Of a stretch of DNA of 24,506 bases, positions 15,418 through 21,781 are shown in pieces (position 1 is the stretch's first letter; each line of letters opens with the position of its first letter). The DNA is taken from contig DATKGX010000025.1 in assembly GCA_035510555.1 (NCBI GenBank), forward strand, positions 1 to 24,506. The letters are read 5' to 3'. A model generated the notes under the pieces. It saw only the letters and a list, made by a program, of their open reading frames with translations, did no database searches and was not told the DNA's origin. This DNA comes from DATKGX01 sp035510555. Its GTDB lineage: Bacteria; Patescibacteriota; Microgenomatia; Levybacterales; UBA12049. A program made the translations under genes and the position numbers.

Positions 15418-15431
15418 AGTGAGCCGGGTGG
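15418..15431. repeat. attL core, displaced tRNA-Lys 3' end
   Basis: AGTGAGCCGGGTGG, identical to 24365-24378. To the left is A6, the likely original tRNA terminator on the other strand. To the right is sequence that is not tRNA. Confidence 0.72.
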
Positions 15432-15499
15432 TACATGCTCCGCTTTGCGTCCAGCATCGCGCTTCGCTTGAGATTCGGGACAAACCTCATCAGGTCATT

Positions 15500-15534
15500 A
15501 AAAAATCCCCTATGCAAAAGCATCAGGGATTTTT
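15500..15534. terminator. Bidirectional intrinsic terminator
   Basis: AAAAATCCC ... GGGATTTTT with an inner TATGC/GCAT pairing and an AAAA loop. The A- and T-runs make it usable from both strands. In the circular form of the element it would lie just after the recombinase gene. In the integrated form it separates the radical SAM gene from the minus-strand cargo. Confidence 0.85.
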
Positions 15535-15641
15535 CAGTGAGCTGAAAGATTGCGACTTCAAACTAATTATTCAACAATATTCCCAACTTCAACAGGTTTT
15601 TTCAGAGGTATATATTTAGTTATAAGCTGGCTCTAGCTGAC

Positions 15642-15658
15642 TATGTGGGAACTTTTTA
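15642..15658 (+). repeat. Intra-element repeat, copy 1
   Basis: TATGTGGGAACTTTTTA, identical to 16838-16854; similarity extends about 13 nt to the left without gaps. Just beyond it AAGAGGTCAAGA (15663-15674) recurs at 16998-17009. Both sets lie immediately 3' of minus-strand cargo genes. Confidence 0.72.
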
Positions 15659-15680
15659 AGTTAAGAGGTCAAGAGGAGAT

Positions 15681-16640
15681 CTACATTCTTTTTATATTGA
15701 TATTTTTTATTTGCGCATGTTCTGCCCCATCTGCACGAAAACCGATCATTCCAAAACTATTTCTAAATGGAATCTTTGTATTGTTAACATTACTAGTTCT
15801 TTGAGGATCGTAAGTGTTGCTACTTACTCTTTCAAAGTTAGTGGGCAAATTCCACTCTAATGATTTATTATTTATTTCAACAATTGCTTTTGATTTAATT
15901 ACAGTAATCTTTACTTTATTAAAATCATTCACTTTTATCTTAGTTAATAAATCCTGACCTCCAAATCTTTCCCAAGTTCCTCCTAGTCTAATATGGGGTG
16001 TAATTAAAACAGAAAGTAAATTTTTGTTTTTTTCTTTTTGATAATCAGTATTACTTTTTAAAATTCCAATTGAGATCATAAAATAATCTTCTAAGCTTTG
16101 CGCTCTAAATGTGATTCCTAAAAAATTGAAACGATGCGGAATAGGTTTAATTGACTTTGATTCATTATCCCACCAATTTATAAATGATGTTTCTAAATAT
16201 TCAAAATTAAATTCAAAAGTAGTTATAAAATCTTTCCACCATAAACCTTTAAATACAAACCCCGAACCGGAATTGGTTAATTTAATTGTTTCTCCTGTTA
16301 AAATATCCACTTTCCCTTGAAATAATAATTGATTAAGATTTGCAGGAGGAGAATAATTAAAATTCGCAGTTTTACTTAAAGGAAGTATTGAAAAAAATAG
16401 ATGCCATAAATATTTAATAATCGGTTTAATTGATACGAATATGATCACTAGTAAAGCAATTCCAACTAAACTCCATATTGCTTCCGGAGCTGCAAGTGTA
16501 GTATAAAAAATAGGGAAGTTTTTTATTAAATTCGCAATTAACAGTAGACTTACTCCAATTACGGAAAAAAGGGCAATATCTGGAAATATCTTTCTGCCAT
16601 CAAAGTTTCTTATCCCATTAAATCTTTCAAAATTTTCCAT
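15681..16640 (-). CDS. Membrane protein with a lectin-like C-terminal domain
   Basis: A 319-residue protein. Two N-terminal membrane segments are clear: about 23-40 (IALFSVIGVSLLLIANLI) and about 55-72 (IWSLVGIALLVIIFVSI). The remaining 230 residues are rich in beta strands and aromatic residues, with GSGFVFKGLWWKDFITTFEF, WERFGGQDLL, and an end FGMIGFRADGAEHAQIKNINIKRM-like pattern. That ending (G-x-IGFR, then EHAxIKNI) recalls the concanavalin-like sandwich of DUF1080/sugar-binding domains, so a glycan-binding surface protein is possible. It is the leftmost cargo gene of the element. Upstream I see only a weak promoter (TTCAAA-17-CATTAA). Confidence 0.7.
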   Translation of the reverse strand: MENFERFNGIRNFDGRKIFPDIALFSVIGVSLLLIANLIKNFPIFYTTLAAPEAIWSLVGIALLVIIFVSIKPIIKYLWHLFFSILPLSKTANFNYSPPANLNQLLFQGKVDILTGETIKLTNSGSGFVFKGLWWKDFITTFEFNFEYLETSFINWWDNESKSIKPIPHRFNFLGITFRAQSLEDYFMISIGILKSNTDYQKEKNKNLLSVLITPHIRLGGTWERFGGQDLLTKIKVNDFNKVKITVIKSKAIVEINNKSLEWNLPTNFERVSSNTYDPQRTSNVNNTKIPFRNSFGMIGFRADGAEHAQIKNINIKRM

Positions 16641-17020
16641 TAAATATTAATGGGCAGCTAAACAGGCAGTTTGAACATTATAGCACTTTATTATATTAAC
16701 CTGATAAGTTTATGTCGGACAATGGCTGGTATGCGACGCATCCTTGAGGCTAAATTCCCTACCCTAAAATACTCTTGAGGCTAAATCATTTGTTATAGGT
16801 TATAAATTTCAGGAATTTAATGCTCCCTCTGGTTGAATATGTGGGAACTTTTTACCAGGAGTATCTAAGAGAGAATTATGCAGTTTCGCAGCTTAACTAC
16901 AATTAAGGAGTGGAAATGCGGGAATATCTTAGTTGTCCCCTTCCTAACTTCTAGTTCTTACCAAGAACACCTGAGAAGAATATAGACTGTTTACAACAAG
17001 AGGTCAAGAAGTAATTAAAC
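16641..17020. other. Long gap of repeat fragments, probably a decayed cargo unit
   Basis: I find no credible gene in these 380 bases. They hold two copies of CTTGAGGCTAAAT (near 16733 and 16767), the second copy of TATGTGGGAACTTTTTA (16838-16854), a diverged relative of the hairpin repeat (about 16945-16975) and the second AAGAGGTCAAGA (16998-17009). The same pieces flank intact cargo genes, so this may be what remains of a lost gene. A 35-codon ORF at 16878-16985 on the plus strand has no support. Confidence 0.5.
16838..16854 (+). repeat. Intra-element repeat, copy 2
   Basis: Identical to the 17 bases at 15642-15658, with diverged similarity on the left side. Confidence 0.72.
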
Positions 17021-17275
17021 CTATGCAAATGGGTTTACGAACGGTTCTTTGTAATTTCCTGTTTTCACATCTTTCGCGCCATTGTCGTATCCCATCCAAT
17101 ATCCTACATATATCAAGGCAGCTATGGCTGCACTTCCGAGTAGTGGGTCTACTAACCTATCTATTTGACCAGTAACTGGTGCTATACCAAACCAAATAAA
17201 GAGTATGAATATAAGCACCCAAATTCCGAGGAATTGACCCAATTTTTTTGCAGCATCATTATCAAGAAATTTCAT
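17021..17275 (-). CDS. Small membrane protein, 84 residues
   Basis: Two membrane segments are visible: about 13-33 (LGQFLGIWVLIFILFIWFGI) and about 45-64 (LLGSAAIAALIYVGYWMGY). Between them is a short loop, TGQIDRLVD, and the end is polar (AKDVKTGNYKEPFVNPFA). I do not recognise the family. It is one of a run of small membrane proteins in the element, all on the minus strand. A hairpin repeat lies just upstream at 17293-17327. Confidence 0.65.
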   Translation of the reverse strand: MKFLDNDAAKKLGQFLGIWVLIFILFIWFGIAPVTGQIDRLVDPLLGSAAIAALIYVGYWMGYDNGAKDVKTGNYKEPFVNPFA

Positions 17276-17292
17276 TAATATTAAAATTATCT

Positions 17293-17327
17293 CTTGTTTC
17301 TAGCTTCTTTTCCTACTAAAAACATCT
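17293..17327 (-). repeat. 35-nt hairpin repeat, copy 1
   Basis: 33 of 35 bases match 18314-18348. On the minus strand it folds as GTTTTTAG/CTAGAAAC, an 8-bp stem with one G-U pair and a 12-nt purine-rich loop (TAGGAAAAGAAG). It lies between two co-directional genes, 2 nt after one stop codon and 18 nt before the next start. Confidence 0.75.
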
Positions 17328-17328
17328 T

Positions 17329-17712
17329 TTATTCTTTTTTTACTTTAGGAAAAACATATTTATATGTTAGTCTGCCGCCAAAGAAGAATATAGGAAGGAA
17401 AATAAAAGTGTCAAAGAGGATTTGGTCTGTTTTGCCAAGCTCATTTGCCTGATTATTGTAAATTGCTGGCCACAAGTCATAGCAATTTTTGGCGTCTTTT
17501 TGTGCCTGCTGTGCTTCTTCTAGCGATACATTTTTCTTGATTGTTGCATTTATAGCAACAACATCACATTTAGAGCCTTCATCAAGAGATTTCAACCTTT
17601 CGGATTCCGCAAGTTTGTTTCCTTGATACCAACCGAGAACGCATAAAATTGTTATTAAAATAACTGCTGCTCTTGTTAGTTTATATAATCTTTCCGAACT
17701 AAATTTTCTCAT
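17329..17712 (-). CDS. Membrane protein with an external loop, 127 residues
   Basis: Membrane segments lie at about 13-29 (AAVILITILCVLGWYQG) and about 100-118 (LFDTFIFLPIFFFGGRLTY). The 70 residues between them are polar and helical (SLEEAQQAQKDAKNCYDLW) and contain two cysteines, Cys49 and Cys77 or so, which could form a disulfide outside the cell. The C-terminus is basic (FPKVKKE). I do not recognise the family. TATAAT lies 10 nt before the ATG. Its stop codon sits next to hairpin repeat copy 1. Confidence 0.65.
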   Translation of the reverse strand: MRKFSSERLYKLTRAAVILITILCVLGWYQGNKLAESERLKSLDEGSKCDVVAINATIKKNVSLEEAQQAQKDAKNCYDLWPAIYNNQANELGKTDQILFDTFIFLPIFFFGGRLTYKYVFPKVKKE

Positions 17713-17754
17713 ATTTGATGAGATTATATACTTTTTATTATAAATTATCAGTTT

Positions 17755-18288
17755 CTATTGAATTTTTCCATTTTTTTTAATCTCATTAATTATTTGTTTT
17801 TCCATTAATTGAAGCTCTTTCTGATTTAATTCTCGTAACCCTGTAATTTCTAATTTTTCTGCTATTATTTTAGCTTGGATTCCCCTTAATTGTAATTTGG
17901 GTGGAAGTTTATCAAGCGTGAGATGGTGTTGCTCTATGTAATACTTACCTCCCGAATAATCTTTGAAAAATTCGTTAATATTATGAACATTTTTAGTATA
18001 TTTTTTGTTAGGTAATTTTGTATATAATTTAAAGTCTTTACCAATTCCATTTTTATCTACAATAAAATCTTGTTTATAAATTTTATCTTTATTATCATAA
18101 ACAAAAAATCCTATAATTTTATCGTTTGGCTTTAAAGGAGATTTTGTAATCAAAACTCCTTGTAATGTTACGAATCTTGGAGGAAAAGAAAACTTGAAAG
18201 ATTTAATTACATCAAGATTTTTTAGCGACCATTCAATAATGTCTGGAGAAAAGGGCATCATATAAACAATCAATTCGTCCCTAGTCAT
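17755..18288 (-). CDS. Hypothetical soluble protein, 177 residues
   Basis: I do not recognise this protein. It has no signal peptide or membrane segment. The N-terminal half looks beta-rich (FKFSFPPRFVTLQGVLITK, KIIGFFVYDNKDKIYKQDFIVD), the middle is lysine- and tyrosine-rich, and the last 45 residues are helical and basic (LRELNQKELQLMEKQIINE). Base composition is more AT-rich than the core genes. It lies between two membrane protein genes, with hairpin repeat copy 2 directly upstream. Confidence 0.62.
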   Translation of the reverse strand: MTRDELIVYMMPFSPDIIEWSLKNLDVIKSFKFSFPPRFVTLQGVLITKSPLKPNDKIIGFFVYDNKDKIYKQDFIVDKNGIGKDFKLYTKLPNKKYTKNVHNINEFFKDYSGGKYYIEQHHLTLDKLPPKLQLRGIQAKIIAEKLEITGLRELNQKELQLMEKQIINEIKKNGKIQ

Positions 18289-18313
18289 ATTCTACTAGTT
18301 TTGTAAGATAACC

Positions 18314-18348
18314 CTTGTTTCTAGCTTCTTTTCTTACTAAAAACACCT
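18314..18348 (-). repeat. 35-nt hairpin repeat, copy 2
   Basis: Differs at two positions from 17293-17327; both differences leave the 8-bp stem intact. Its right end overlaps the stop codon of the 110-residue membrane protein gene. Confidence 0.75.
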
Positions 18349-18679
18349 AAGAGGCTATATCTTGAACATCTTTTGCTAAACTTTCTTTCTGTTCTTTTGT
18401 TTGGTATGATTCCATATCTTCTAGCACTTTGTCTATTTCCTCATCGCCTATTTTTAATTTGTGCACAATTGCCATGATTTTACCCTCTGTCGTAATATTG
18501 AAGACTCTAATCATTTTTCTTAAATAATTAGTTGCTCCATCAATTCTCATTAAAATCACAATTAAAGCATATATCAAGAATGCTTCAAGACTAAAGCTGT
18601 AGAACACGACTCCTAATACTATGACAATTATGTAATCACTCCAGTTATTTTTTACTGCTTCCCAAAATGATTTCGCCAT
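18347..18679 (-). CDS. Small membrane protein with an acidic tail, 110 residues
   Basis: A hydrophobic stretch at about 16-45 (IIVIVLGVVFYSF, then LEAFLIYALIVILM) could be two close membrane passes. The rest is a soluble helical tail, KIMAIVHKLKIGDEEIDKVLEDMESYQ, with a strongly acidic end. The N-terminus MAKSFWEAVKNNW is amphipathic. Family unknown. TACAAT ends 6 nt before the ATG, the layout seen for leaderless genes here. It follows the cysteine-rich protein gene by 14 nt, so the two may be one operon. Confidence 0.65.
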   Translation of the reverse strand: MAKSFWEAVKNNWSDYIIVIVLGVVFYSFSLEAFLIYALIVILMRIDGATNYLRKMIRVFNITTEGKIMAIVHKLKIGDEEIDKVLEDMESYQTKEQKESLAKDVQDIAS

Positions 18680-18693
18680 ATTTTTATTGTAAC

Positions 18694-19428
18694 TTAATAA
18701 GTTGTTCCACAGTTATTATATGCGCTTTGTCTTTGTCTCTCACAGTTGTATCTACAGACATCACCTGCGCCGGAAGCCCCACCAAATTCTTGGGTACAGC
18801 CCATAAGACAATCTGAATCATTCTGATTTACTCCGGCCTGACAATACATTACTTGTTTATTATGTTGATCAATTGCAACTTGCGGATCTACGGTTGGTGC
18901 TACATAAGGCTGATAAGTTGGTAAGGGTGCGTAGGTCGGCAGAGGGGCAAATGTTGGATAAGTATAATTACTATTTCCTGAATTGCTATGTTGAGCATTT
19001 TGATCTTGCGTACACTTGTTTTTATCAGCATACACGCTCCATCTATCGCCAACCTGACAGCAAGTAATATTTGGGCATTCGCTTCTTCTAACGCTCACAC
19101 TTTGCCCTACACAATTTGGATATGTAGAATTACATGTAATAATTGGATCGGAGTCTACTACTGGAGCGATATAAACTTGCGTGGGAACCGGCGTTGAAGT
19201 TGGAGTTAGCGTTGGAGTTTCAAGAGGAACACTTGTTGGGATATTATCATTTTTTGTCTGTGCAGAAGAACTGTTAGAACTTAAAATATAAGAAGTTACT
19301 GTTTTAAATATGACTAGAACCAATATTAATAATACAAAAATCCCCACCGTCAATAATTGCTTGTCTGCAAAAAGATTTACTGGCTTTGTTGCACTTATTT
19401 CTTTCTTAATCTTCTTTGACCTTGGCAT
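18694..19428 (-). CDS. Anchored cysteine-rich extracellular protein
   Basis: A 244-residue protein with a basic N-terminus (MPRSKKIKKE), one membrane segment at about 28-50 (GIFVLLILVLVIFKTVTSYI), a Ser/Thr/Pro stalk at about 55-85, and two cysteine modules. The first has six cysteines (CNSTYPNC, SECPNITCC, NKC). A repeat-rich Pro/Tyr/Thr linker with PTFAPLPTYAPLPTYQP follows. The second module also has six cysteines (YC, DCLMGC, VCRYNC, NC). Even numbers suggest disulfides outside the cell. No catalytic motif is visible; binding or display is more likely than enzymatic action. It has a good promoter upstream. I do not recognise the family. Confidence 0.72.
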   Translation of the reverse strand: MPRSKKIKKEISATKPVNLFADKQLLTVGIFVLLILVLVIFKTVTSYILSSNSSSAQTKNDNIPTSVPLETPTLTPTSTPVPTQVYIAPVVDSDPIITCNSTYPNCVGQSVSVRRSECPNITCCQVGDRWSVYADKNKCTQDQNAQHSNSGNSNYTYPTFAPLPTYAPLPTYQPYVAPTVDPQVAIDQHNKQVMYCQAGVNQNDSDCLMGCTQEFGGASGAGDVCRYNCERQRQSAYNNCGTTY

Positions 19429-19445
19429 AAAATATTTCTTATCTT

Positions 19446-19474
19446 TTTATACTCCCTATCAACGCTGAAGTCAA
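19446..19474 (-). promoter_or_regulatory. Promoter of the cysteine-rich protein gene
   Basis: On the minus strand TTGACT (19469-19474), 17-nt spacer, TATAAA (19446-19451). Transcription would start about 11 nt before the ATG at 19428. Confidence 0.65.
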
Positions 19475-19479
19475 AAGAT

Positions 19480-19513
19480 AGAGACCCCACAGGTTTGCCC
19501 AAGTAAGGTCTCT
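19480..19513 (-). terminator. Inverted repeat, likely terminator after the receiver gene
   Basis: AGAGACC (19480-19486) and GGTCTCT (19507-19513) form a perfect 7-bp stem with a 20-nt loop, 33 nt after the stop of the receiver-domain gene and directly upstream of the next promoter. The following minus-strand bases are ATCTTTTG, a poor U-tract, so an operator is an alternative. Confidence 0.45.
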
Positions 19514-19545
19514 GAAATAATTATATAACCGGTGAGGAAAATTTT

Positions 19546-19956
19546 TCAACTCCAGGGAAGTTTTTGAATCATTTCGCCCACTACATTCACGACTTTTGTA
19601 GTAAATTTATCAATATCTGATAGGTCTTTTTCAATTACTTTTGTTACGCCTCTTTCCTCAAGCTGTTTATTGAATCTTGTTACTGCTGAAATTGCTATTA
19701 CCTTTTCCACTCCCATATGTTCTATATCTAGTATGTGGAAACTTTCATTTATCTTACAATCGCGGTCTAAAATTATTATGTCAAACTTTGCCTTAGGATT
19801 GTTATTAATAAGATTTTCTACTTGCTCTGAATCATTAATTACTGTTAGGGAAAACTCAAAAGGTTGTTTATCCTCAAGTGTTGAAAGTTTTTCAAGTAGC
19901 TTAGAAAGGACAATATAATTATCTTCTAAGATAAGCATTCTCTTTACGAATATCAT
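19546..19956 (-). CDS. Stand-alone response-regulator receiver domain protein
   Basis: A 136-residue protein with the CheY-like receiver pattern and no output domain. MLILEDN gives the acidic pair Glu11-Asp12. IIILDRDC gives the phospho-acceptor Asp64. VIAISA gives Ser90 in the switch Ser/Thr position, and VIEKDL gives the conserved Lys110. All key residues are present, so it is probably phosphorylatable, although no histidine kinase is in the window. An ATG at 19938 would start directly at the first strand; I keep 19956 because TATAAT ends exactly 6 nt before it. It follows a 51-residue ORF by 7 nt and probably shares its message. Confidence 0.78.
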   Translation of the reverse strand: MIFVKRMLILEDNYIVLSKLLEKLSTLEDKQPFEFSLTVINDSEQVENLINNNPKAKFDIIILDRDCKINESFHILDIEHMGVEKVIAISAVTRFNKQLEERGVTKVIEKDLSDIDKFTTKVVNVVGEMIQKLPWS

Positions 19957-19963
19957 ACCTTAA

Positions 19964-20119
19964 TTATAGACCTTTATTGGTTAGTAGTCTTAATAAACTA
20001 ATTGCTTTGGCTTGCGCCTTAGTTTGCTTGGGATTAAGTGCTATTTTAAATAACTGACCCACATCCTCAATTGTCAAATTTTTATATAATTTTTTCACTT
20101 TTTTATTGTAAGCTTGCAT
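19964..20119 (-). CDS. Small basic helical protein, 51 residues
   Basis: An ORF beginning MQAYNKKVKKLYKNLTIEDV and ending SLLRLLTNKGL. It is lysine-rich and looks all-helical, with no membrane segment. It starts 15 nt after the stop of the upstream gene and ends 7 nt before the receiver gene. The stop codon is part of the TATAAT box of that gene. The tight fit on both sides supports it as a real gene. It may be a partner of the receiver protein; the family is unknown. Confidence 0.6.
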   Translation of the reverse strand: MQAYNKKVKKLYKNLTIEDVGQLFKIALNPKQTKAQAKAISLLRLLTNKGL

Positions 20120-20134
20120 AAAGATTTTTCTGAT

Positions 20135-20470
20135 CTATTGAACATTTGAACAGTTAGAAATACAGCAAGAACCATTTCCTAAATATTTTCCTCCTTCTGC
20201 TTCACAGTTATTTTTTGCATCCATATCTTCTTGCTGTTTTTGTAAAGAATTATTTATATTATCAAGTTGGCCTTGAATGTTACTCGTATCAGTAGTAGGT
20301 TGTGCATATTGAGTGTTTTCCTCAGCATTTTTTGTAGATTGCTCAATCTTTTTAAGCGTTGCGGTAGTAATACTTTGTTGTTGAGGAAGAAAAATAACAA
20401 AATAGTAAGCAATAGAAAGAGATACAGTAATTAGACATAAACCAAGGATAATTATAACTGCATTTCTCAT
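20135..20470 (-). CDS. Anchored protein with coiled coil and cysteine tail, 111 residues
   Basis: One membrane segment at about 5-28 (VIIILGLCLITVSLSIAYYFVIFL) is followed by a Gln/Asn/Thr-rich region that looks like a coiled coil (LKKIEQSTKNAEE, NIQGQLDNINNSLQKQQ). The last 30 residues hold four cysteines (NNC, SCC, SNC), so the exposed end may be disulfide-bonded or bind metal. It resembles a small stalked surface protein. It lies 9 nt after the zinc-ribbon gene and before the 51-residue ORF. TAAATT lies 6 nt before the ATG. Family unknown. Confidence 0.66.
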   Translation of the reverse strand: MRNAVIIILGLCLITVSLSIAYYFVIFLPQQQSITTATLKKIEQSTKNAEENTQYAQPTTDTSNIQGQLDNINNSLQKQQEDMDAKNNCEAEGGKYLGNGSCCISNCSNVQ

Positions 20471-20479
20471 ACCACTAAT

Positions 20480-20878
20480 TTAGCCTTTATAGTTTTTTCT
20501 TAGATAGAATAAATGTTTACAGTTGCCGCATTTTATTTCAACTTCATCTTTATCAAAGGGCTTTACTTTTAATTTAGTTTTGCAGGATGGACAAGCGATG
20601 ACAATTCTATTATCAAAATCTAATAAACTAGACTTGTCATTTATATCAATGTCCCCGGAATCTAAGTAATAACTAGTGCCACAATCTCGGCACTTGAGAA
20701 AACTAGATTTCTCAGATCCATAGGGGAAAATTGGTATATAGAATATGCTAAACCATTTTTGTCTTCTGACTTCAACTAAATCTTTGTATTCTTTACACTT
20801 CGGACAGCGTTTCCTTGCGACAATACCCCCCTCAACTTCCTTGTCAATATATTTGGTTCCCCAGATTAAGAAAAACAT
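20480..20878 (-). CDS. Zinc-ribbon protein
   Basis: A 132-residue protein with four Cys-x-x-Cys knuckles: CPKC, CRDC, CPSC and CGNC. The first two with FYIPIFPYGSEKSSFLKCRDCGTSY between them match the zinc-ribbon domain found in many small bacterial proteins; the last two form a second ribbon ahead of HLFYLRK. The N-terminal MFFLIWGTKYI is hydrophobic. An ATG at 20941 would add 21 Arg- and Ala-rich residues read from a hairpin region. I prefer 20878 because it begins the conserved part and TATTTA sits just upstream. Nucleic-acid or protein binding is possible; no function is established. Confidence 0.75.
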   Translation of the reverse strand: MFFLIWGTKYIDKEVEGGIVARKRCPKCKEYKDLVEVRRQKWFSIFYIPIFPYGSEKSSFLKCRDCGTSYYLDSGDIDINDKSSLLDFDNRIVIACPSCKTKLKVKPFDKDEVEIKCGNCKHLFYLRKNYKG

Positions 20879-20901
20879 AATAAATACTTTCTTGGCGAAA
20901 C

Positions 20902-20925
20902 AAAAAGCTCTCCGCCAGCGAAGCC
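20902..20925 (-). other. Hairpin before the zinc-ribbon gene
   Basis: On the minus strand GGCTTCG-CTGG-CGGAG(A)GC is followed by TTTTTG. It has the form of an intrinsic terminator but lies only about 24 nt upstream of the zinc-ribbon start codon. It may act as an attenuator or end an upstream transcript. Confidence 0.4.
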
Positions 20926-20947
20926 TTGCGACTCCTACCAACCTTTC

Positions 20948-21007
20948 GGCTGATAACCTAGATGGTGCTCTGACGAAGAGCTTACTCCCATCTAGGATTT
21001 ATTAGCC
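20948..21007. other. Long imperfect palindrome with inner hairpin
   Basis: GGCT-G-ATAA-CCTAGATGG (20948-20965) pairs with CCATCTAGG-(AT)-TTAT-T-AGCC (20988-21007): 18 pairs including one G-U, with a two-base bulge. The 22-nt loop holds a further GCTCT/AGAGC stem. It lies in the divergent gap between the minus-strand cargo and the plus-strand recombinase module. Confidence 0.7.
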
Positions 21008-21236
21008 ATGCCAATCGCTTGGTTTAGGCTATTGATTGCATTATACACCCAACAAAACCATTAATAAAAACTGAGTTTTCCGCCACTTTGGAAAAGACGA
21101 AGTAATAAAAATACAGAAATCAGTTTTCCGACACCGTGAGCCAGAAAAATCGTGCGTAAAAACTTGATTAAACTTGACTATATAAGCTTTTTATAAACCG
21201 AATTTCCTGTTATAATTCCGTCAGATTAAAATTGAT
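21008..21236. promoter_or_regulatory. Divergent control region of the element
   Basis: No gene is seen. AGTTTTCCG occurs twice in direct orientation (21074-21082 and 21122-21130, 48 bp apart), the first copy followed by a TTTTCC/GGAAAA hairpin. TATAAT at 21211-21216 lies 20 nt before the regulator-like gene's ATG and is the best -10 candidate; the -35 is weak. No Shine-Dalgarno sequence precedes that ATG. Confidence 0.45.
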
Positions 21237-21734
21237 ATGAAAAAAGTAAAATTTAATGATTATCTTACTCCTCAGACAATCCCTGACGACACAAAAGAAC
21301 TTATTAAGAATTTTCGTGAAGAGAAAATAAGAATGAAGCAAGAGTGGAATGCAGATAGAAGAAATGAAGATCTTATAGAAGCCTTGAAAAGTTCAAAAGC
21401 CGATCCCAAAACATTCCATAAAGTATATTTTGATAAAGCTAGTAATACTTTGTTTATGGGAAATGTTCCATTTAAAACCCGGGGATTTCGGTTACAGCTT
21501 CTTGTCTTACTTTTTATGAATGAAAAAACGAAAGCAAGAGAATGGCAATTAGATATGCTATTTGATCAGCTAGAAGGGAAAGTGTCAGAATCTCTGGACG
21601 AATATCCAAAGTTTTCTACAAAGCTTTATAGTGCTTGTGATGGAATAAATAAAATGGTGTCAAAAAAGACAGGGCTTAAAGCTTTTCTAATCTTCACAAA
21701 AAGTACTGCAAGGTTAAACCCCAAATATCTTTAA
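21237..21734 (+). CDS. Hypothetical protein, possible DNA-binding regulator
   Basis: A 165-residue soluble protein. The N-terminal 60 residues are charged and helical (TKELIKNFREEKIRMKQEW). The C-terminal 90 look like a winged helix: a hairpin HKVYFDKASNTLFMGNVPFK, then the helix GFRLQLLVLLFMNEKT, and later YSACDGINKMVSKKTG, with a last strand KAFLIFTKSTARLNP. This layout recalls the C-terminal DNA-binding domain of OmpR-type regulators, but there is no receiver domain. It is the first plus-strand gene of the recombinase module, so it could control the element. Its stop codon touches a 16-bp palindrome. The function is inferred only from shape. Confidence 0.65.
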   Translation: MKKVKFNDYLTPQTIPDDTKELIKNFREEKIRMKQEWNADRRNEDLIEALKSSKADPKTFHKVYFDKASNTLFMGNVPFKTRGFRLQLLVLLFMNEKTKAREWQLDMLFDQLEGKVSESLDEYPKFSTKLYSACDGINKMVSKKTGLKAFLIFTKSTARLNPKYL

Positions 21735-21749
21735 AAGTTAGCTAACTTT
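21734..21749. promoter_or_regulatory. 16-bp perfect palindrome, putative operator
   Basis: AAAGTTAGCTAACTTT is its own reverse complement. It starts at the last base of the upstream stop codon and covers the -35 region of the next gene, whose TATGAT box is at 21768-21773. Confidence 0.65.
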
Positions 21750-21781
21750 AGATAACACCCTTTTCTATATGATTTGTGCAT

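Noticed and set aside
15424..15460. GGGTGGTAC followed by CGTCC and a terminator resembles the 3' part of a T-box riboswitch
   Set aside because: Only about 20 noncoding bases lie upstream, so there is no room for a specifier stem, and no plus-strand gene follows. The bases match the tRNA-Lys 3' end repeat, which explains them better.
15221..15619. Overlapping open frames on both strands across the end of the radical SAM gene and the left end of the element
   Set aside because: They cross the att core and a terminator and have no recognisable protein features.
16878..16985. 35-codon plus-strand ORF in the gap 16641-17020
   Set aside because: No promoter or convincing ribosome binding site, ordinary length for chance, and it runs through repeat fragments.
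21022..21032. GTTTAGGCTAT, an 11-base match to copy C of the 32-nt element
   Set aside because: The match does not extend over the rest of the element and there is no gene at the right distance.
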